Below are positions 16,952 through 25,396 of a DNA stretch of 35,355 nt, one piece after another. Location: positions 1-35,355 of the forward strand of contig CAJKKA010000005.1 in assembly GCA_905200315.1 (NCBI GenBank), in the 5' to 3' direction. Made by a program: the position numbers and the translations under genes. Under the pieces are notes generated by a model. The model was given only the letters and a program-made list of their open reading frames with translations, did no database searches and had not been told where the DNA came from. The stretch is from an uncultured Clostridium sp. GTDB lineage: Bacteria; Bacillota_A; Clostridia; TANB77; CAG-508. The number at the start of each line of letters is the position of its first letter. Position 1 is the first letter of the stretch.

Positions 16952-18760
16952 ATGAAATCTTTAACCATATCTCAAATTTTATTATCTTTATCAACATTAA
17001 CAATTTTGTTTATGTTATATTATGTATTAAAAAAGAAACCTTTAGTGCAGTTGCAAAAAATATTTGCAACTGCACTAGTATGTGTATTAATTGTTAGTAC
17101 AGGTGTTCTTATTCAATCTATTTGCAATACATATTTTAATATTAATCCAGTACCATTTGAAAGCTATATATACATTGGAACATGTTTTTTACCCGTTAGT
17201 ATTTTCTTTACTGCTCTTGCATTTAACAACACAAAATTAAAATTTAAATTAAAATATATTTTAGTTTTTATAATACCTGTAATTTCTATTATTATGGTAT
17301 GGACTAACAACTATCATCACTTATTTTACAAAGAATATTCTAGTAATCTTGGCGAAATGAAATACGGAAATTATTTTAATATACATACAATATATACATA
17401 CGGTCTACTCATAATTAGTATAATTATGTTATTAAAAAATTCAATTAAAAATTCTGGTTTATTTTCTAAACAATCACTATTAATATGTACTGGTACAGCA
17501 ATATGTTTAATAATAAATATTATTGGAACTTTAGGAATACTTAATTTATCAATTTTTGCCACACCAATTAGTTTTTCTATTGCTATGTTATTTTACGCTA
17601 TTGCAATATTTAAATTTAATTTTTTAAGTGTTGCACCTATAGCTCTACAAAAGGTTGTAGATAGAATTTCTGATAGTTATATAGTTTTAGATGAAAATAA
17701 TAATATAACAGATTTTAATCATACTTTAACAACTACTTTTAACACCTCTGAAAAAGAAATACGTAAATCAAGTTTATTAAATTTAACAAATAAATTAAAA
17801 TTAAATATAGACACAAAAAAATTATTAGAACTTATTAATCAGGCAAAGAAAACTAGACATACAGTTAGAATTGAGAAAGAATTAAAACCAATAAACAAAT
17901 ACTTCAATGTAGAAATTTGTAGTATATATTCTGAAGATATGTATTTAGGAACACTAATATTATTAAAAGATATAACTCAACATATTGAAGATATGCATAC
18001 AATTCAAGATAACCAAGATAGATTAGTAGAAAAAGAGCGTTTAGCTTCTCTTGGTCAATTAATTGGGGGTATCTCACACAATTTAAAAACACCTATAATG
18101 TCAATTTCTGGCGCAGCTGAAGGAATTAGTGACTTAATAAAAGAATATGATGCATCTATTGGAGACCCAGAAGTAACAAACGAAGATCATCATGAAATTG
18201 CAAATGATATGAAAAAATGGATTGAAAAAATCAGAGAATATACAGCATATATGTCTGATATTATTACAGCTGTTAAGGGACAAGCCGTTACCTTATCTTC
18301 TGATAAAGATGTTGATTTTACAATTGATGAGCTTGTAAAACGAGTAGATATTTTAATGAAACATGAATTAAAAAATGCATTAATTACTTTAAATACACAA
18401 ATAAATGTAGATAAAAATACAATTCTAGATGGTGATGTAAATAGTTTAGTACAAGTTGTTAATAACCTTATTTCAAATGCTATACAAGCTTATGAAGGAA
18501 AAACTGGCGAGCAAATTAACCTTATTATAGATAAAATAGATAATAATTTAGTTATTAAAGTTCAAGACTTTGGTTCAGGAATGAGCAAAGAAGTACAACA
18601 AAAACTATTTAAAGAAATGATAACAACTAAAGGAAAAAATGGTTCAGGACTTGGATTATTTATGTCATACTCTACAATAAAATCTAACTTCAAAGGAGAC
18701 CTTTCATTCGAAACAGAAGAAGGCAAAGGAACAACCTTTACAATAAAAATCCCAATGTAA
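16952..18760 (+). CDS. Sensor histidine kinase with N-terminal 7TM domain and PAS domain
   Basis: A 602-residue kinase. Residues about 5-220 hold seven hydrophobic helices of the histidine-kinase 7TM type (WTNNYHHLFY and NIHTIYTYGLLI are typical). A PAS-like domain follows (about 228-335), then the HisKA dimerisation domain with His376 in GGISHNLKTP, and an ATPase domain with N box (NNLISNAIQAY), G1 (DFGSGM) and G2 (GSGLGLF). An acidic insertion follows the H-box helix. It should sense a signal in or near the membrane and phosphorylate a response regulator. It begins 15 bp after the synthetase, with AAAGGA as ribosome site, so the two are co-transcribed. No regulator gene is adjacent; the nearest is at 21088. 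A perfect 15-bp inverted repeat lies within codons 31-42. The stop codon is inside its terminator. Confidence 0.92.
   Translation: MKSLTISQILLSLSTLTILFMLYYVLKKKPLVQLQKIFATALVCVLIVSTGVLIQSICNTYFNINPVPFESYIYIGTCFLPVSIFFTALAFNNTKLKFKLKYILVFIIPVISIIMVWTNNYHHLFYKEYSSNLGEMKYGNYFNIHTIYTYGLLIISIIMLLKNSIKNSGLFSKQSLLICTGTAICLIINIIGTLGILNLSIFATPISFSIAMLFYAIAIFKFNFLSVAPIALQKVVDRISDSYIVLDENNNITDFNHTLTTTFNTSEKEIRKSSLLNLTNKLKLNIDTKKLLELINQAKKTRHTVRIEKELKPINKYFNVEICSIYSEDMYLGTLILLKDITQHIEDMHTIQDNQDRLVEKERLASLGQLIGGISHNLKTPIMSISGAAEGISDLIKEYDASIGDPEVTNEDHHEIANDMKKWIEKIREYTAYMSDIITAVKGQAVTLSSDKDVDFTIDELVKRVDILMKHELKNALITLNTQINVDKNTILDGDVNSLVQVVNNLISNAIQAYEGKTGEQINLIIDKIDNNLVIKVQDFGSGMSKEVQQKLFKEMITTKGKNGSGLGLFMSYSTIKSNFKGDLSFETEEGKGTTFTIKIPM
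17043..17077 (+). repeat. Perfect 15-bp inverted repeat inside the kinase coding region
   Basis: TAGTGCAGTTGCAAA (17043-17057) and its exact reverse complement (17063-17077) flank AAATA. Both arms are coding (codons for V-Q-L-Q-K-I-F-A-T-A-L). No T run follows, so it is not a standard terminator. It would form a stable hairpin in the mRNA about 90 nt after the kinase start, or could be a binding site for a dimeric protein. Confidence 0.85.
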
Positions 18761-18776
18761 AACATTGGGATTTTTG
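18746..18776 (+). terminator. Terminator of the synthetase-kinase operon
   Basis: A 14-bp perfect stem (18746-18759 and 18763-18776) encloses AAA and ends in ATTTTT. The kinase stop codon (18758-18760) lies within it. Confidence 0.85.
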
Positions 18777-18808
18777 TTATATTAGAAGTATTTTTATCTT
18801 AATTCACA

Positions 18809-18836
18809 CGGGTCGTCGAGGACGCCGACCCCTACA
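18809..18836 (+). repeat. 28-bp dispersed hairpin repeat, copy 2
   Basis: Same ends as copy 1 (CGGGTCG...CGACCCCTACA); the stem is GGGTCG-T-CG around AGGA with one T/C mismatch. It lies between the convergent 3' ends of the kinase and alaS. Confidence 0.85.
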
Positions 18837-18843
18837 CAAAAAC

Positions 18844-18869
18844 CAGGAAAGGCCATTCCTGTTTTTTTT
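18844..18869. terminator. Terminator between convergent kinase and alaS genes
   Basis: CAGGAA (18844-18849) and TTCCTG (18856-18861) are followed by eight T residues on the plus strand. On the minus strand the stem is followed by GTTTTTG, so it can also serve alaS. Confidence 0.7.
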
Positions 18870-18948
18870 GCATACTTTTTTGTATAATGCATAACTCATT
18901 GCAACATTGCTGTTATTATTATATATTATATTTATTTCTTTTCAAATA

Positions 18949-20730
18949 TTACTCAAGAATTGCTTTAATTCTTCTTACTCCTGCACTTGATGATTCTTCT
19001 TTTTTTATTTTAAAGTGTCCTAGCTTTCCTGTTGAATCAACATGTGGTCCCCCACATAGTTCTTTTGAAACATCTCCTATGCTATATACTGTTACTTCAT
19101 TTGGATATTTTTCTATAAACATGCATTCTGCTCCAGATTTTAATGCCTCATCTTTGCTCATTTTTTCGCAAGTTACTGTTAAGTCTTCTTGTATCCATTT
19201 ATTTACTAGTTCCTCTACTTGTGCCTTTTCTTCTGGTGTTAATTTATGGTCACAGTTAAAGTCAAAACGTAATCTTTCTGCTGTAATATTTGAACCTCTT
19301 TGATGTACATCTTGCCCTACAATAACTTTTAATGCTGCATTTAATAAGTGTGTTGCAGTATGATATTTTGTTTCTTGCTCTCCTGTTGAAGCAAGACCTC
19401 CTTTAAAAGCTCCTGCAGGTGCTTTAGATTTTTCTTGATGTTCTTTAAACTTTTTATTAAATCCTTCTACATCAACTTTTAATCCTTGTTCTTTAGCAAG
19501 TTCTTCTGTAAGTTCTACTGGAAAACCAAATGTATCGTATAATCTAAAGCTTGCTTCCCCATCTATAATGTTATTTCCATTTAATTTTTTAACTACTTTG
19601 TCAAATTCTTTTATACCTAAATTTATAGTCTTTTCAAATTTTTGAATTTCTTTATTTAGTTCTGTTAAAATAAATTCCTTAGATTTTACAAGTTCTGTAT
19701 AATAATCTCCATATATTTCATCTATGTAGTACTCTGCAATTTTTATAATTATATCATTTGAAATTTCAAGCTTTTTAGCATGTCTTACAGCTCTTCTTAT
19801 AAGTCTACGAAGTATATAACCTGCTCCAACATTTGATGGAACTAAATGCTTTTCATCTCCTAATAACATTACACTTGTTCTAATATGGTCTGCTATAATT
19901 CTTATTGAACGAGTAGATTCTTCATCTTCTTTATATTTTTTTCCAGATTCTCTTTCTAAAATTTCAATAACACCTTTAAATAAGTCTGTTAAATATACAT
20001 CTCCATCTTCTGTATTTAAAAATGCTAAAATTCTTTCTAATCCCCAACCTGTATCAACATTTTTCTTTTCTAGTAAAATGTATTTATCATCTTCTACTCT
20101 TTCATATTGCATAAATACATCGTTACCTATTTCAACAAATCTACCACAATCACAAGCTGGAGAACAGCCTGATCCACATGGCTGTTTATCTGTTATATAA
20201 AACATTTCGCTATCTGGTCCACATGGTCCTCTATCTAATTCCCACCAGTTTTCACTTTTTGGTAAATAATATATATTTTCTGGTAAGAAACCAGATTTCT
20301 CTCTAAATTTGGCTGTTTCTTCATCTCTTGGAACTAAATTATTTCCTTCAAAAACTGTTGCTGCAAGTCTTTCTATTGGAATTTCAAAAACTTCTGTTAA
20401 AAGTTCATAACTCCATTTCGTACGCTCTTCTTTGAAATAATCTCCTAAACTCCAACTTCCCATCATTTCAAAAAATGTTGCATGACTAGAATCTCCAACT
20501 TCTTCTATATCATTTGTTCTAACACAACCCTGAACATTGCAAAGTCTTTTTCCTTGTGGATGTTCCTTTCCTAAAAGATATGGCATAAGAGGTTGCATCC
20601 CTGCAACATTAAATAATACACCTGTTGTTCCATCCCCTATTAAAGAAGCTGCACCAATATCAATATGTCCACGTTTTTTATAAAAATCAAGCCAAGCTAA
20701 ACGAAGCTCTTTTGATGTCATTTTTTTCAT
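18949..20730 (-). CDS. alaS: Alanine--tRNA ligase, short form lacking the C-terminal C-Ala domain
   Basis: A 593-residue alanyl-tRNA synthetase; most bacterial AlaS proteins are about 870 residues. The class II catalytic domain starts at residue 1 (LRLAWLDFYKKRGH, then GMQPLMPYLLGKEHP). Next come the tRNA-recognition region, with a Cys-rich GCSPACDCGRF insert, and the editing domain with its zinc ligands His457, His461, Cys559 and His563 (HTATH, CGGPH). It ends directly after SSAGVRRIKAI, so the oligomerising/DHHA1 C-Ala domain is absent. The end is followed by a proper terminator and the frame is intact, so this looks like a natural short family rather than a truncation. Start: ATG with AAGGAGA. 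No T-box leader is visible upstream. Confidence 0.92.
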   Translation of the reverse strand: MKKMTSKELRLAWLDFYKKRGHIDIGAASLIGDGTTGVLFNVAGMQPLMPYLLGKEHPQGKRLCNVQGCVRTNDIEEVGDSSHATFFEMMGSWSLGDYFKEERTKWSYELLTEVFEIPIERLAATVFEGNNLVPRDEETAKFREKSGFLPENIYYLPKSENWWELDRGPCGPDSEMFYITDKQPCGSGCSPACDCGRFVEIGNDVFMQYERVEDDKYILLEKKNVDTGWGLERILAFLNTEDGDVYLTDLFKGVIEILERESGKKYKEDEESTRSIRIIADHIRTSVMLLGDEKHLVPSNVGAGYILRRLIRRAVRHAKKLEISNDIIIKIAEYYIDEIYGDYYTELVKSKEFILTELNKEIQKFEKTINLGIKEFDKVVKKLNGNNIIDGEASFRLYDTFGFPVELTEELAKEQGLKVDVEGFNKKFKEHQEKSKAPAGAFKGGLASTGEQETKYHTATHLLNAALKVIVGQDVHQRGSNITAERLRFDFNCDHKLTPEEKAQVEELVNKWIQEDLTVTCEKMSKDEALKSGAECMFIEKYPNEVTVYSIGDVSKELCGGPHVDSTGKLGHFKIKKEESSSAGVRRIKAILE

Positions 20731-20761
20731 TAAACTATCTCCTTTATAACATTTTTTCGTA

Positions 20762-20790
20762 ATTATATCTCAAATTATGTCAAAAAGCAA
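20762..20790 (-). promoter_or_regulatory. Promoter of alaS
   Basis: On the minus strand TTGCTT (20785-20790) and TATAAT (20762-20767) have a 17-bp spacer, about 32 bp before the start codon. Its -35 touches an 11-bp inverted repeat (20788-20814). Confidence 0.65.
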
Positions 20791-21020
20791 TATTTTAAAT
20801 TAGTTAAAATATTGTTTTTGTTACAGTTCAGTAAAAAATAATAATTAAAATTTAATATAAATTTTAAAAGTGCGAGCAAAAAATAAAACAAGAATTCTGT
20901 ATAGGAGTACAGTGTGCTCCATAAATGAAGCAAAAAACAGTATATTTTTATTTATTAGTAATGTTTCCGTTTTTATCGACATTTTTCTACTTTTTTCTCT
21001 TATTTTTTTTTGAAAAGTTA

Positions 21021-21049
21021 TTGCTTTTATTTTTTCTAAACTATATAAT
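21021..21049 (+). promoter_or_regulatory. Promoter of the HD-GYP regulator gene
   Basis: TTGCTT (21021-21026) and TATAAT (21044-21049) have a 17-bp spacer, 38 bp before the ATG. Confidence 0.65.
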
Positions 21050-21087
21050 ACAAATAATTTAATAACATCACAAGGAGGTTTATTTTT

Positions 21088-22152
21088 ATGAGAAAAAATA
21101 TGCAAGGAACTCAGAATCCTTCTTTAGGATATAAAATATTAGCTGTTGATGATGAAGAGGGAATTGTAGACTCTCTGTCTATATTCTTAAAAAGATCTGG
21201 CTATAATTTTACAGGTGTTACCGATCCCACTGAAGCTATTGAACTTGTAAAAAGAGAACATTTTGATTTAATGATTCTTGACTTTATGATGTATCCACTT
21301 CATGGTGATCAAGTTGTTGAAGAAATTCGTAAATTCAATAAAGAATTATATATTCTATTGCTTACAGGTCATAAGGATTTAGCCCCACCATTAGAAACAA
21401 TAAGAAGACTTGATATACAAGGTTACTGCGAAAAGAGTGATAAATTTGATCAACTACTTCTTTTAATAGAATCTGGCATTAAGTCTATTGAGCAAATGAA
21501 CGAAATAAAACGAATAAATAATGAACTTTTTGAAACTAATGAACAACTAGAAAAAGCTTATATGGAAAGTATTGAAACTCTTAGATATACTGTTGAAGCA
21601 AAAGATCCTTATACAAGAGGTCATTCAGATAGAGTATCAAGCTATTCTGTTTTAATTGGAGAAAAATTAGGTTTATCTGATGATGATATTAGAATCTTGA
21701 AAATCGGTGGATTATTTCACGATATTGGTAAAATTGGTGTTCCGGATGCTATTCTTCTAAAAGATTCAAAACTTTCTGATGAAGAATACGCAGAAATAAA
21801 GAAGCATCCTACAATAGGTGAACATATATTATCTAATGCTACAATTTTTAAAGATATGATTCCTATTGTAAAACACCATCATGAAAGGTTTGATGGAAGA
21901 GGTTATCCAAGTAATTTAGCTAGCACAGATATCCCTTACTTTGCAAGAATTGCTGCTGTTGCCGACACTTTTGATGCAATGACATCAAAACGTTCTTATA
22001 GAGACCCTTTACCTTTACAAGTTGTAATAGATGAAATCAAAAAATGCTCTGGAACTCAGTTTGACCCAGAAATTGCAAAAGTTTTTGTAGAAATCCTTGA
22101 AAATGAATATGAAAAAATTCAAGAAATCCAAAAAAAATTTCCAATAAATTAG
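21088..22152 (+). CDS. Response regulator with HD-GYP phosphodiesterase output domain
   Basis: A 354-residue two-domain protein. The receiver domain (about 14-135) has the acidic pair Asp21-Asp22, phospho-acceptor Asp65 in LMILDFMM, and Thr/Lys positions in LLTGHKD and CEKSD. A coiled-coil linker (about 140-170) leads to an HD-GYP domain with His211-Asp212 in HDIGKIG, the KHHHERFDGRGYP segment (Gly272-Tyr273-Pro274) and VADTFDAMTSKRSYR. Such domains hydrolyse cyclic di-GMP, so phosphorylation would probably alter c-di-GMP levels. Start: ATG with AAGGAGG. No kinase is adjacent on this strand; the orphan kinase at 16952, across alaS, is the best candidate partner. A DUF975 gene follows after 50 bp. 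Confidence 0.92.
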   Translation: MRKNMQGTQNPSLGYKILAVDDEEGIVDSLSIFLKRSGYNFTGVTDPTEAIELVKREHFDLMILDFMMYPLHGDQVVEEIRKFNKELYILLLTGHKDLAPPLETIRRLDIQGYCEKSDKFDQLLLLIESGIKSIEQMNEIKRINNELFETNEQLEKAYMESIETLRYTVEAKDPYTRGHSDRVSSYSVLIGEKLGLSDDDIRILKIGGLFHDIGKIGVPDAILLKDSKLSDEEYAEIKKHPTIGEHILSNATIFKDMIPIVKHHHERFDGRGYPSNLASTDIPYFARIAAVADTFDAMTSKRSYRDPLPLQVVIDEIKKCSGTQFDPEIAKVFVEILENEYEKIQEIQKKFPIN

Positions 22153-22202
22153 GTATTAATACACATATTAATATATATAATAAAATAAAAGGAGGAGTTT
22201 TT

Positions 22203-22955
22203 ATGACAGCATCTGAAATAAGACAAGAAGCACGTAAAAGTTTAACTGGGAAATGGGGAAAAGCAGCATTAGCAACATTAGTATTCTTTGTAATAGACTA
22301 TGTTATATCTTTTGTATTAAACTTAGTACCTGCAATAGGAGCAATTGCCTCAACTGTAATTTCTGTTCCATTATCTTTTGGATTTATAGTTGTAGTAATG
22401 GCTAAATTAAAAAGGGGAGAAGAAATTTCTTATATCGAATTCTTTAAAAATGGATTTGATAAATTTGCTAAAGTATGGCAAGTAACTCTTTGGATTTTCG
22501 TAAAAATGTTAGCACCTATCGTTGTTGCAATAGTTGGTGCAATTGTTATGACAAGCGGTGTCACAATGTCTGTTGCAGAATCATCTACTGGTTCTGTTTT
22601 AACAATACTTGGTGTAGTTGTTTATTTAGTTGGTATTATATGGGCTATTCCAAGAGCTTATTCATATAAATTAGCTTTATACATAATAAATGATAATCCA
22701 GATATGCTTGCTAAAGAAACTGTAGAAAAAAGTGCTGAAATAATGAATGGGCACAGATGGGAATTTTTCTGGTTACAATTAACATTTATTGGATGGGCAT
22801 TTTTAGCTTGTTTAACATTTGGAATTGGAATGCTTTGGTTAATTCCTTACATTCAAGTTTCAACAGTTGCATTTTATGATAATTTGATTGGAAATAACGA
22901 TTTTGAAATAAAAAACGATGAACCAATAGAAGAAAACCCAATTCAAGAAAATTAA
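22203..22955 (+). CDS. DUF975 family membrane protein
   Basis: A 250-residue protein with the DUF975 opening (TASEIRQEARKSLTGKWGKAALATLVFF) and about five or six hydrophobic segments: roughly 20-60, 95-120, 125-150 and 195-225. A conserved-looking stretch RAYSYKLALYIINDNPDM follows the third. The C terminus is a short acidic tail. The family's role is not established. Start: ATG after AAAGGAGGAG. It lies 50 bp after the HD-GYP gene, with two short palindromes in the gap (GTATTAATAC 22153-22162 and ATATTAATAT 22165-22174), and ends in a strong terminator, so it may be co-transcribed with the regulator. Confidence 0.82.
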   Translation: MTASEIRQEARKSLTGKWGKAALATLVFFVIDYVISFVLNLVPAIGAIASTVISVPLSFGFIVVVMAKLKRGEEISYIEFFKNGFDKFAKVWQVTLWIFVKMLAPIVVAIVGAIVMTSGVTMSVAESSTGSVLTILGVVVYLVGIIWAIPRAYSYKLALYIINDNPDMLAKETVEKSAEIMNGHRWEFFWLQLTFIGWAFLACLTFGIGMLWLIPYIQVSTVAFYDNLIGNNDFEIKNDEPIEENPIQEN

Positions 22956-22963
22956 TAAAAGAT

Positions 22964-22996
22964 GATTGACATTAAATAAAATGTCAATCTTTTTTT
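22964..22996 (+). terminator. Terminator after the DUF975 gene
   Basis: A 10-bp perfect stem (GATTGACATT at 22964-22973, AATGTCAATC at 22980-22989) is followed by seven T residues. Confidence 0.85.
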
Positions 22997-23026
22997 ATTT
23001 ATAATCAAATCAATTTCATAATCTTG

Positions 23027-23054
23027 CGGGTCGTCGAGGACGCCGACCCCTACA
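23027..23054 (+). repeat. 28-bp dispersed hairpin repeat, copy 3
   Basis: Identical over the 28-bp unit to copy 2. It lies between the convergent DUF975 and tex genes. Confidence 0.85.
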
Positions 23055-23139
23055 CTCAATATAAAAATTATCTATAATATTACAATGTATTTCAAAACAA
23101 AATATATTTTTATTAAATTAATTAATATGTTATGTAATT

Positions 23140-25317
23140 TTAATTTAATCCTTTCATAGATAATTTAACTTTTTGTCTTTCATTATCTATTCCAATAACT
23201 TTAACTTTTACAATATCACCTATTGATACAAAGTCTGAAGGATTTTTTACAAATTTATCTGAAAGCTCAGATATGTGGACAAGTCCATCGTGTTTTACTC
23301 CTATATCCACAAATGCTCCAAAGTCTATTACATTTCTAATAGTTCCTGTTAATATCATACCTTCTTTTAAATCTTCAAATTTAAGTACATCTTGTCTTAA
23401 TATTGGTTTCGGCATTTCATCACGAGGATCTCTTCCTGGCTTAGAAAGTTCTTCTATAATATCTGTTAAGGTTGGCTCTCCTATTTCTAATTCTGAAGCA
23501 ACCTTAGCTGTATCTAATTCATTTAATTTCGCTCTTATAGTTGATATTTTTTCTTTGTCTAACAAGTCTTGTTTTGTATATCCTAAATTTGTTAATAATT
23601 TTTCTACCGCATCATAACTTTCTGGGTGAACTGCTGTAGAGTCTATTGGGTTGCTTCCATCTAATATTCTTAAAAATCCTGCACATTGTTCATAAGCAAC
23701 TTTTCCAAGCTTTGGAACTTTCAAAAGTTCTTTTCTATTTTTTAATTTTCCATTTTCATCTCTATATTTAACAATATTTTTACTTATTGTTTTATTAAGC
23801 CCTGAAACATAAGAAAGTAATGAAGGTGTAGCAGTATTCACATCAACACCAACTTTATTAACTGCAGATTCAACAACTCCTGTTAAACTTTCTTCTAATC
23901 TCTTTTGATTAACATCATGTTGATATTGTCCAACACCTATTGCCTTTGGGTCTATCTTTACAAGCTCTGCAAGTGGGTCTTGTAATCTACGTGCTATAGA
24001 AATTGCACCTCTTATAGATACATTTATATCTGGATATTCTTCTGTTGCAAGTTTTGATGCTGAATATACAGAAGCACCTGCTTCACTTACTATTACATAA
24101 CAAACCTCATGTTTTGCTTCTTTTATCATATTTGCAACAAACATTTCAGACTCACGAGATGCTGTTCCATTTCCTATTGCTATCATATTTACATTATACT
24201 TTTCAATTAATTTTAATAATTCTTTTTTTGCACCAGCTACATCGTTTTGTGGTTCTGTTGGATATACTGTAGTATATTCTAATAATTTTCCTGTTTCATC
24301 TATAACTGCTATTTTACAACCTGTTCTATATGCTGGATCAAAGCCCATAACAGTTTTATTTTTTATTGGAGCTCCTAGTAGTAATTGTTTGGCATTTTCT
24401 CCAAATACTTTAATAGCTTTTTCTTCTGCCTTTTCTGTTAAATCATTTCTTATTTCTCTATCTATAGATGGCTCTATTAACCTTTTATAGCTATCTGCAA
24501 TAGTATCAATCAACATTTGTGTAAATTGAGTATTGCCTTTTACAATGTATTTTTGTATATAGTTTAGTATTTTTTCTTCTGGTTTCTCTATAGATACTTT
24601 TAAAAATTTTTCTTTTTCTCCCCTATTTATTGCAAGTATTCTGTGAGATGGTATTGTTCTTATTGTTTCACTAAATTCATAATACATTTCATAGCTTGAT
24701 TTTTGTTCTTCATCTACGGCTTTTGTATTTATTGTTGCCTCTCTATAACATTGTCTTTTTATTTCTTTTCTATATCTAGGTTCATCAGATATCATTTCTG
24801 CAATAATATCTAAAGCACCTTGAATTGCATCTTCCGCTGTTTCAACAATTTTATCTTTTTCAACTTCTTCAACATTTTTTGTAACATACTCTGTTGCTAT
24901 TTCTTTAATATCTTTTTGTTCTTCTTGTTTTAAAATTATTTCTGCTAAAGGTTCTAACCCCTTTGCCTTAGCAACTGTTGCTCTAGTTTTTTTCTTTTGT
25001 TTATAAGGTCTATAAATATCTTCAACCTCTGCAAGTGTTTTTGCAACTGCAATAGATTGCATAATTTCATCTGTTAATTTACCTTGCTCATCTATTATTT
25101 TTACAACCTCTTCTTTTCTTGTTTCCAGATTTCTTAAGTAATTTAAACGTTCTCCTAATTCTCTTAATTGTTCATCTGAAAGTCCACCTGTAACCTCTTT
25201 TCTATAACGTGCAATAAATGGTATTGTATTCCCATCATCTATAAGCTTTACTGCAGCTTCCACTTGAGAATACTTTACATTTAGCTCTCCTGCTATTGTT
25301 TGAATTATTTTGTCCAT
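23140..25317 (-). CDS. tex: Tex-family RNA-binding transcription accessory protein
   Basis: A 725-residue protein of usual Tex length. The N-terminal helical Tex region starts MDKIIQTIAGELNVKYSQVEAAVKLIDDGNTIPFIARYRKE. A YqgF-like RNase H fold follows (about 325-450, VMGFDPAYRTGCKIAVIDETG), then helix-hairpin-helix units (about 490-560, ASLLSYVSGLNKTIS-type segment and LKNRKELLKVPKLG), and a C-terminal S1 RNA-binding domain (about 650-725, GMILTGTIRNVIDFGAFVDIG). Tex proteins bind nucleic acid and influence transcription and toxin expression. The frame extends four codons further, but the GGAGG ribosome site overlaps that ATG and serves the ATG at 25315-25317. It is monocistronic with its own promoter. 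Confidence 0.93.
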   Translation of the reverse strand: MDKIIQTIAGELNVKYSQVEAAVKLIDDGNTIPFIARYRKEVTGGLSDEQLRELGERLNYLRNLETRKEEVVKIIDEQGKLTDEIMQSIAVAKTLAEVEDIYRPYKQKKKTRATVAKAKGLEPLAEIILKQEEQKDIKEIATEYVTKNVEEVEKDKIVETAEDAIQGALDIIAEMISDEPRYRKEIKRQCYREATINTKAVDEEQKSSYEMYYEFSETIRTIPSHRILAINRGEKEKFLKVSIEKPEEKILNYIQKYIVKGNTQFTQMLIDTIADSYKRLIEPSIDREIRNDLTEKAEEKAIKVFGENAKQLLLGAPIKNKTVMGFDPAYRTGCKIAVIDETGKLLEYTTVYPTEPQNDVAGAKKELLKLIEKYNVNMIAIGNGTASRESEMFVANMIKEAKHEVCYVIVSEAGASVYSASKLATEEYPDINVSIRGAISIARRLQDPLAELVKIDPKAIGVGQYQHDVNQKRLEESLTGVVESAVNKVGVDVNTATPSLLSYVSGLNKTISKNIVKYRDENGKLKNRKELLKVPKLGKVAYEQCAGFLRILDGSNPIDSTAVHPESYDAVEKLLTNLGYTKQDLLDKEKISTIRAKLNELDTAKVASELEIGEPTLTDIIEELSKPGRDPRDEMPKPILRQDVLKFEDLKEGMILTGTIRNVIDFGAFVDIGVKHDGLVHISELSDKFVKNPSDFVSIGDIVKVKVIGIDNERQKVKLSMKGLN

Positions 25318-25349
25318 AATTTCCTCCATATTTTTTATTTAACGTTTAA

Positions 25350-25378
25350 ATTATATCTTAACAATTTTTAAAAATCAA
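25350..25378 (-). promoter_or_regulatory. Promoter of tex
   Basis: On the minus strand TTGATT (25373-25378) and TATAAT (25350-25355) have a 17-bp spacer. Confidence 0.65.
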
Positions 25379-25396
25379 GAAAAACACATAAAGATA

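Larger units (their letters stand above)
20731..21087. other. 357-bp divergent intergenic region between alaS and the HD-GYP regulator
   Basis: It holds the alaS promoter on the left and the regulator promoter on the right. Between them lie an 11-bp inverted repeat with T-rich flanks (20788-20814), a 7-bp hairpin GGAGTAC-AGT-GTGCTCC (20904-20920), and an ATCGACA heptamer (20975-20981), one base from a reversed Spo0A box. I see no convincing gene in it; an 86-codon minus-strand frame here lacks a ribosome site. Confidence 0.5.

Noticed and set aside
18887..19303. 138-codon plus-strand frame
   Set aside because: Antisense to the alaS 3' end, where editing-domain motifs are clear.
20731..21087. 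T-box riboswitch before alaS
   Set aside because: I looked for the conserved AGGGTGGNACCGCG antiterminator on the minus strand and did not find it.
20845..21105. 86-codon minus-strand frame between alaS and the HD-GYP gene
   Set aside because: No ribosome site, overlaps the regulator's promoter and start, and its sequence looks non-coding.
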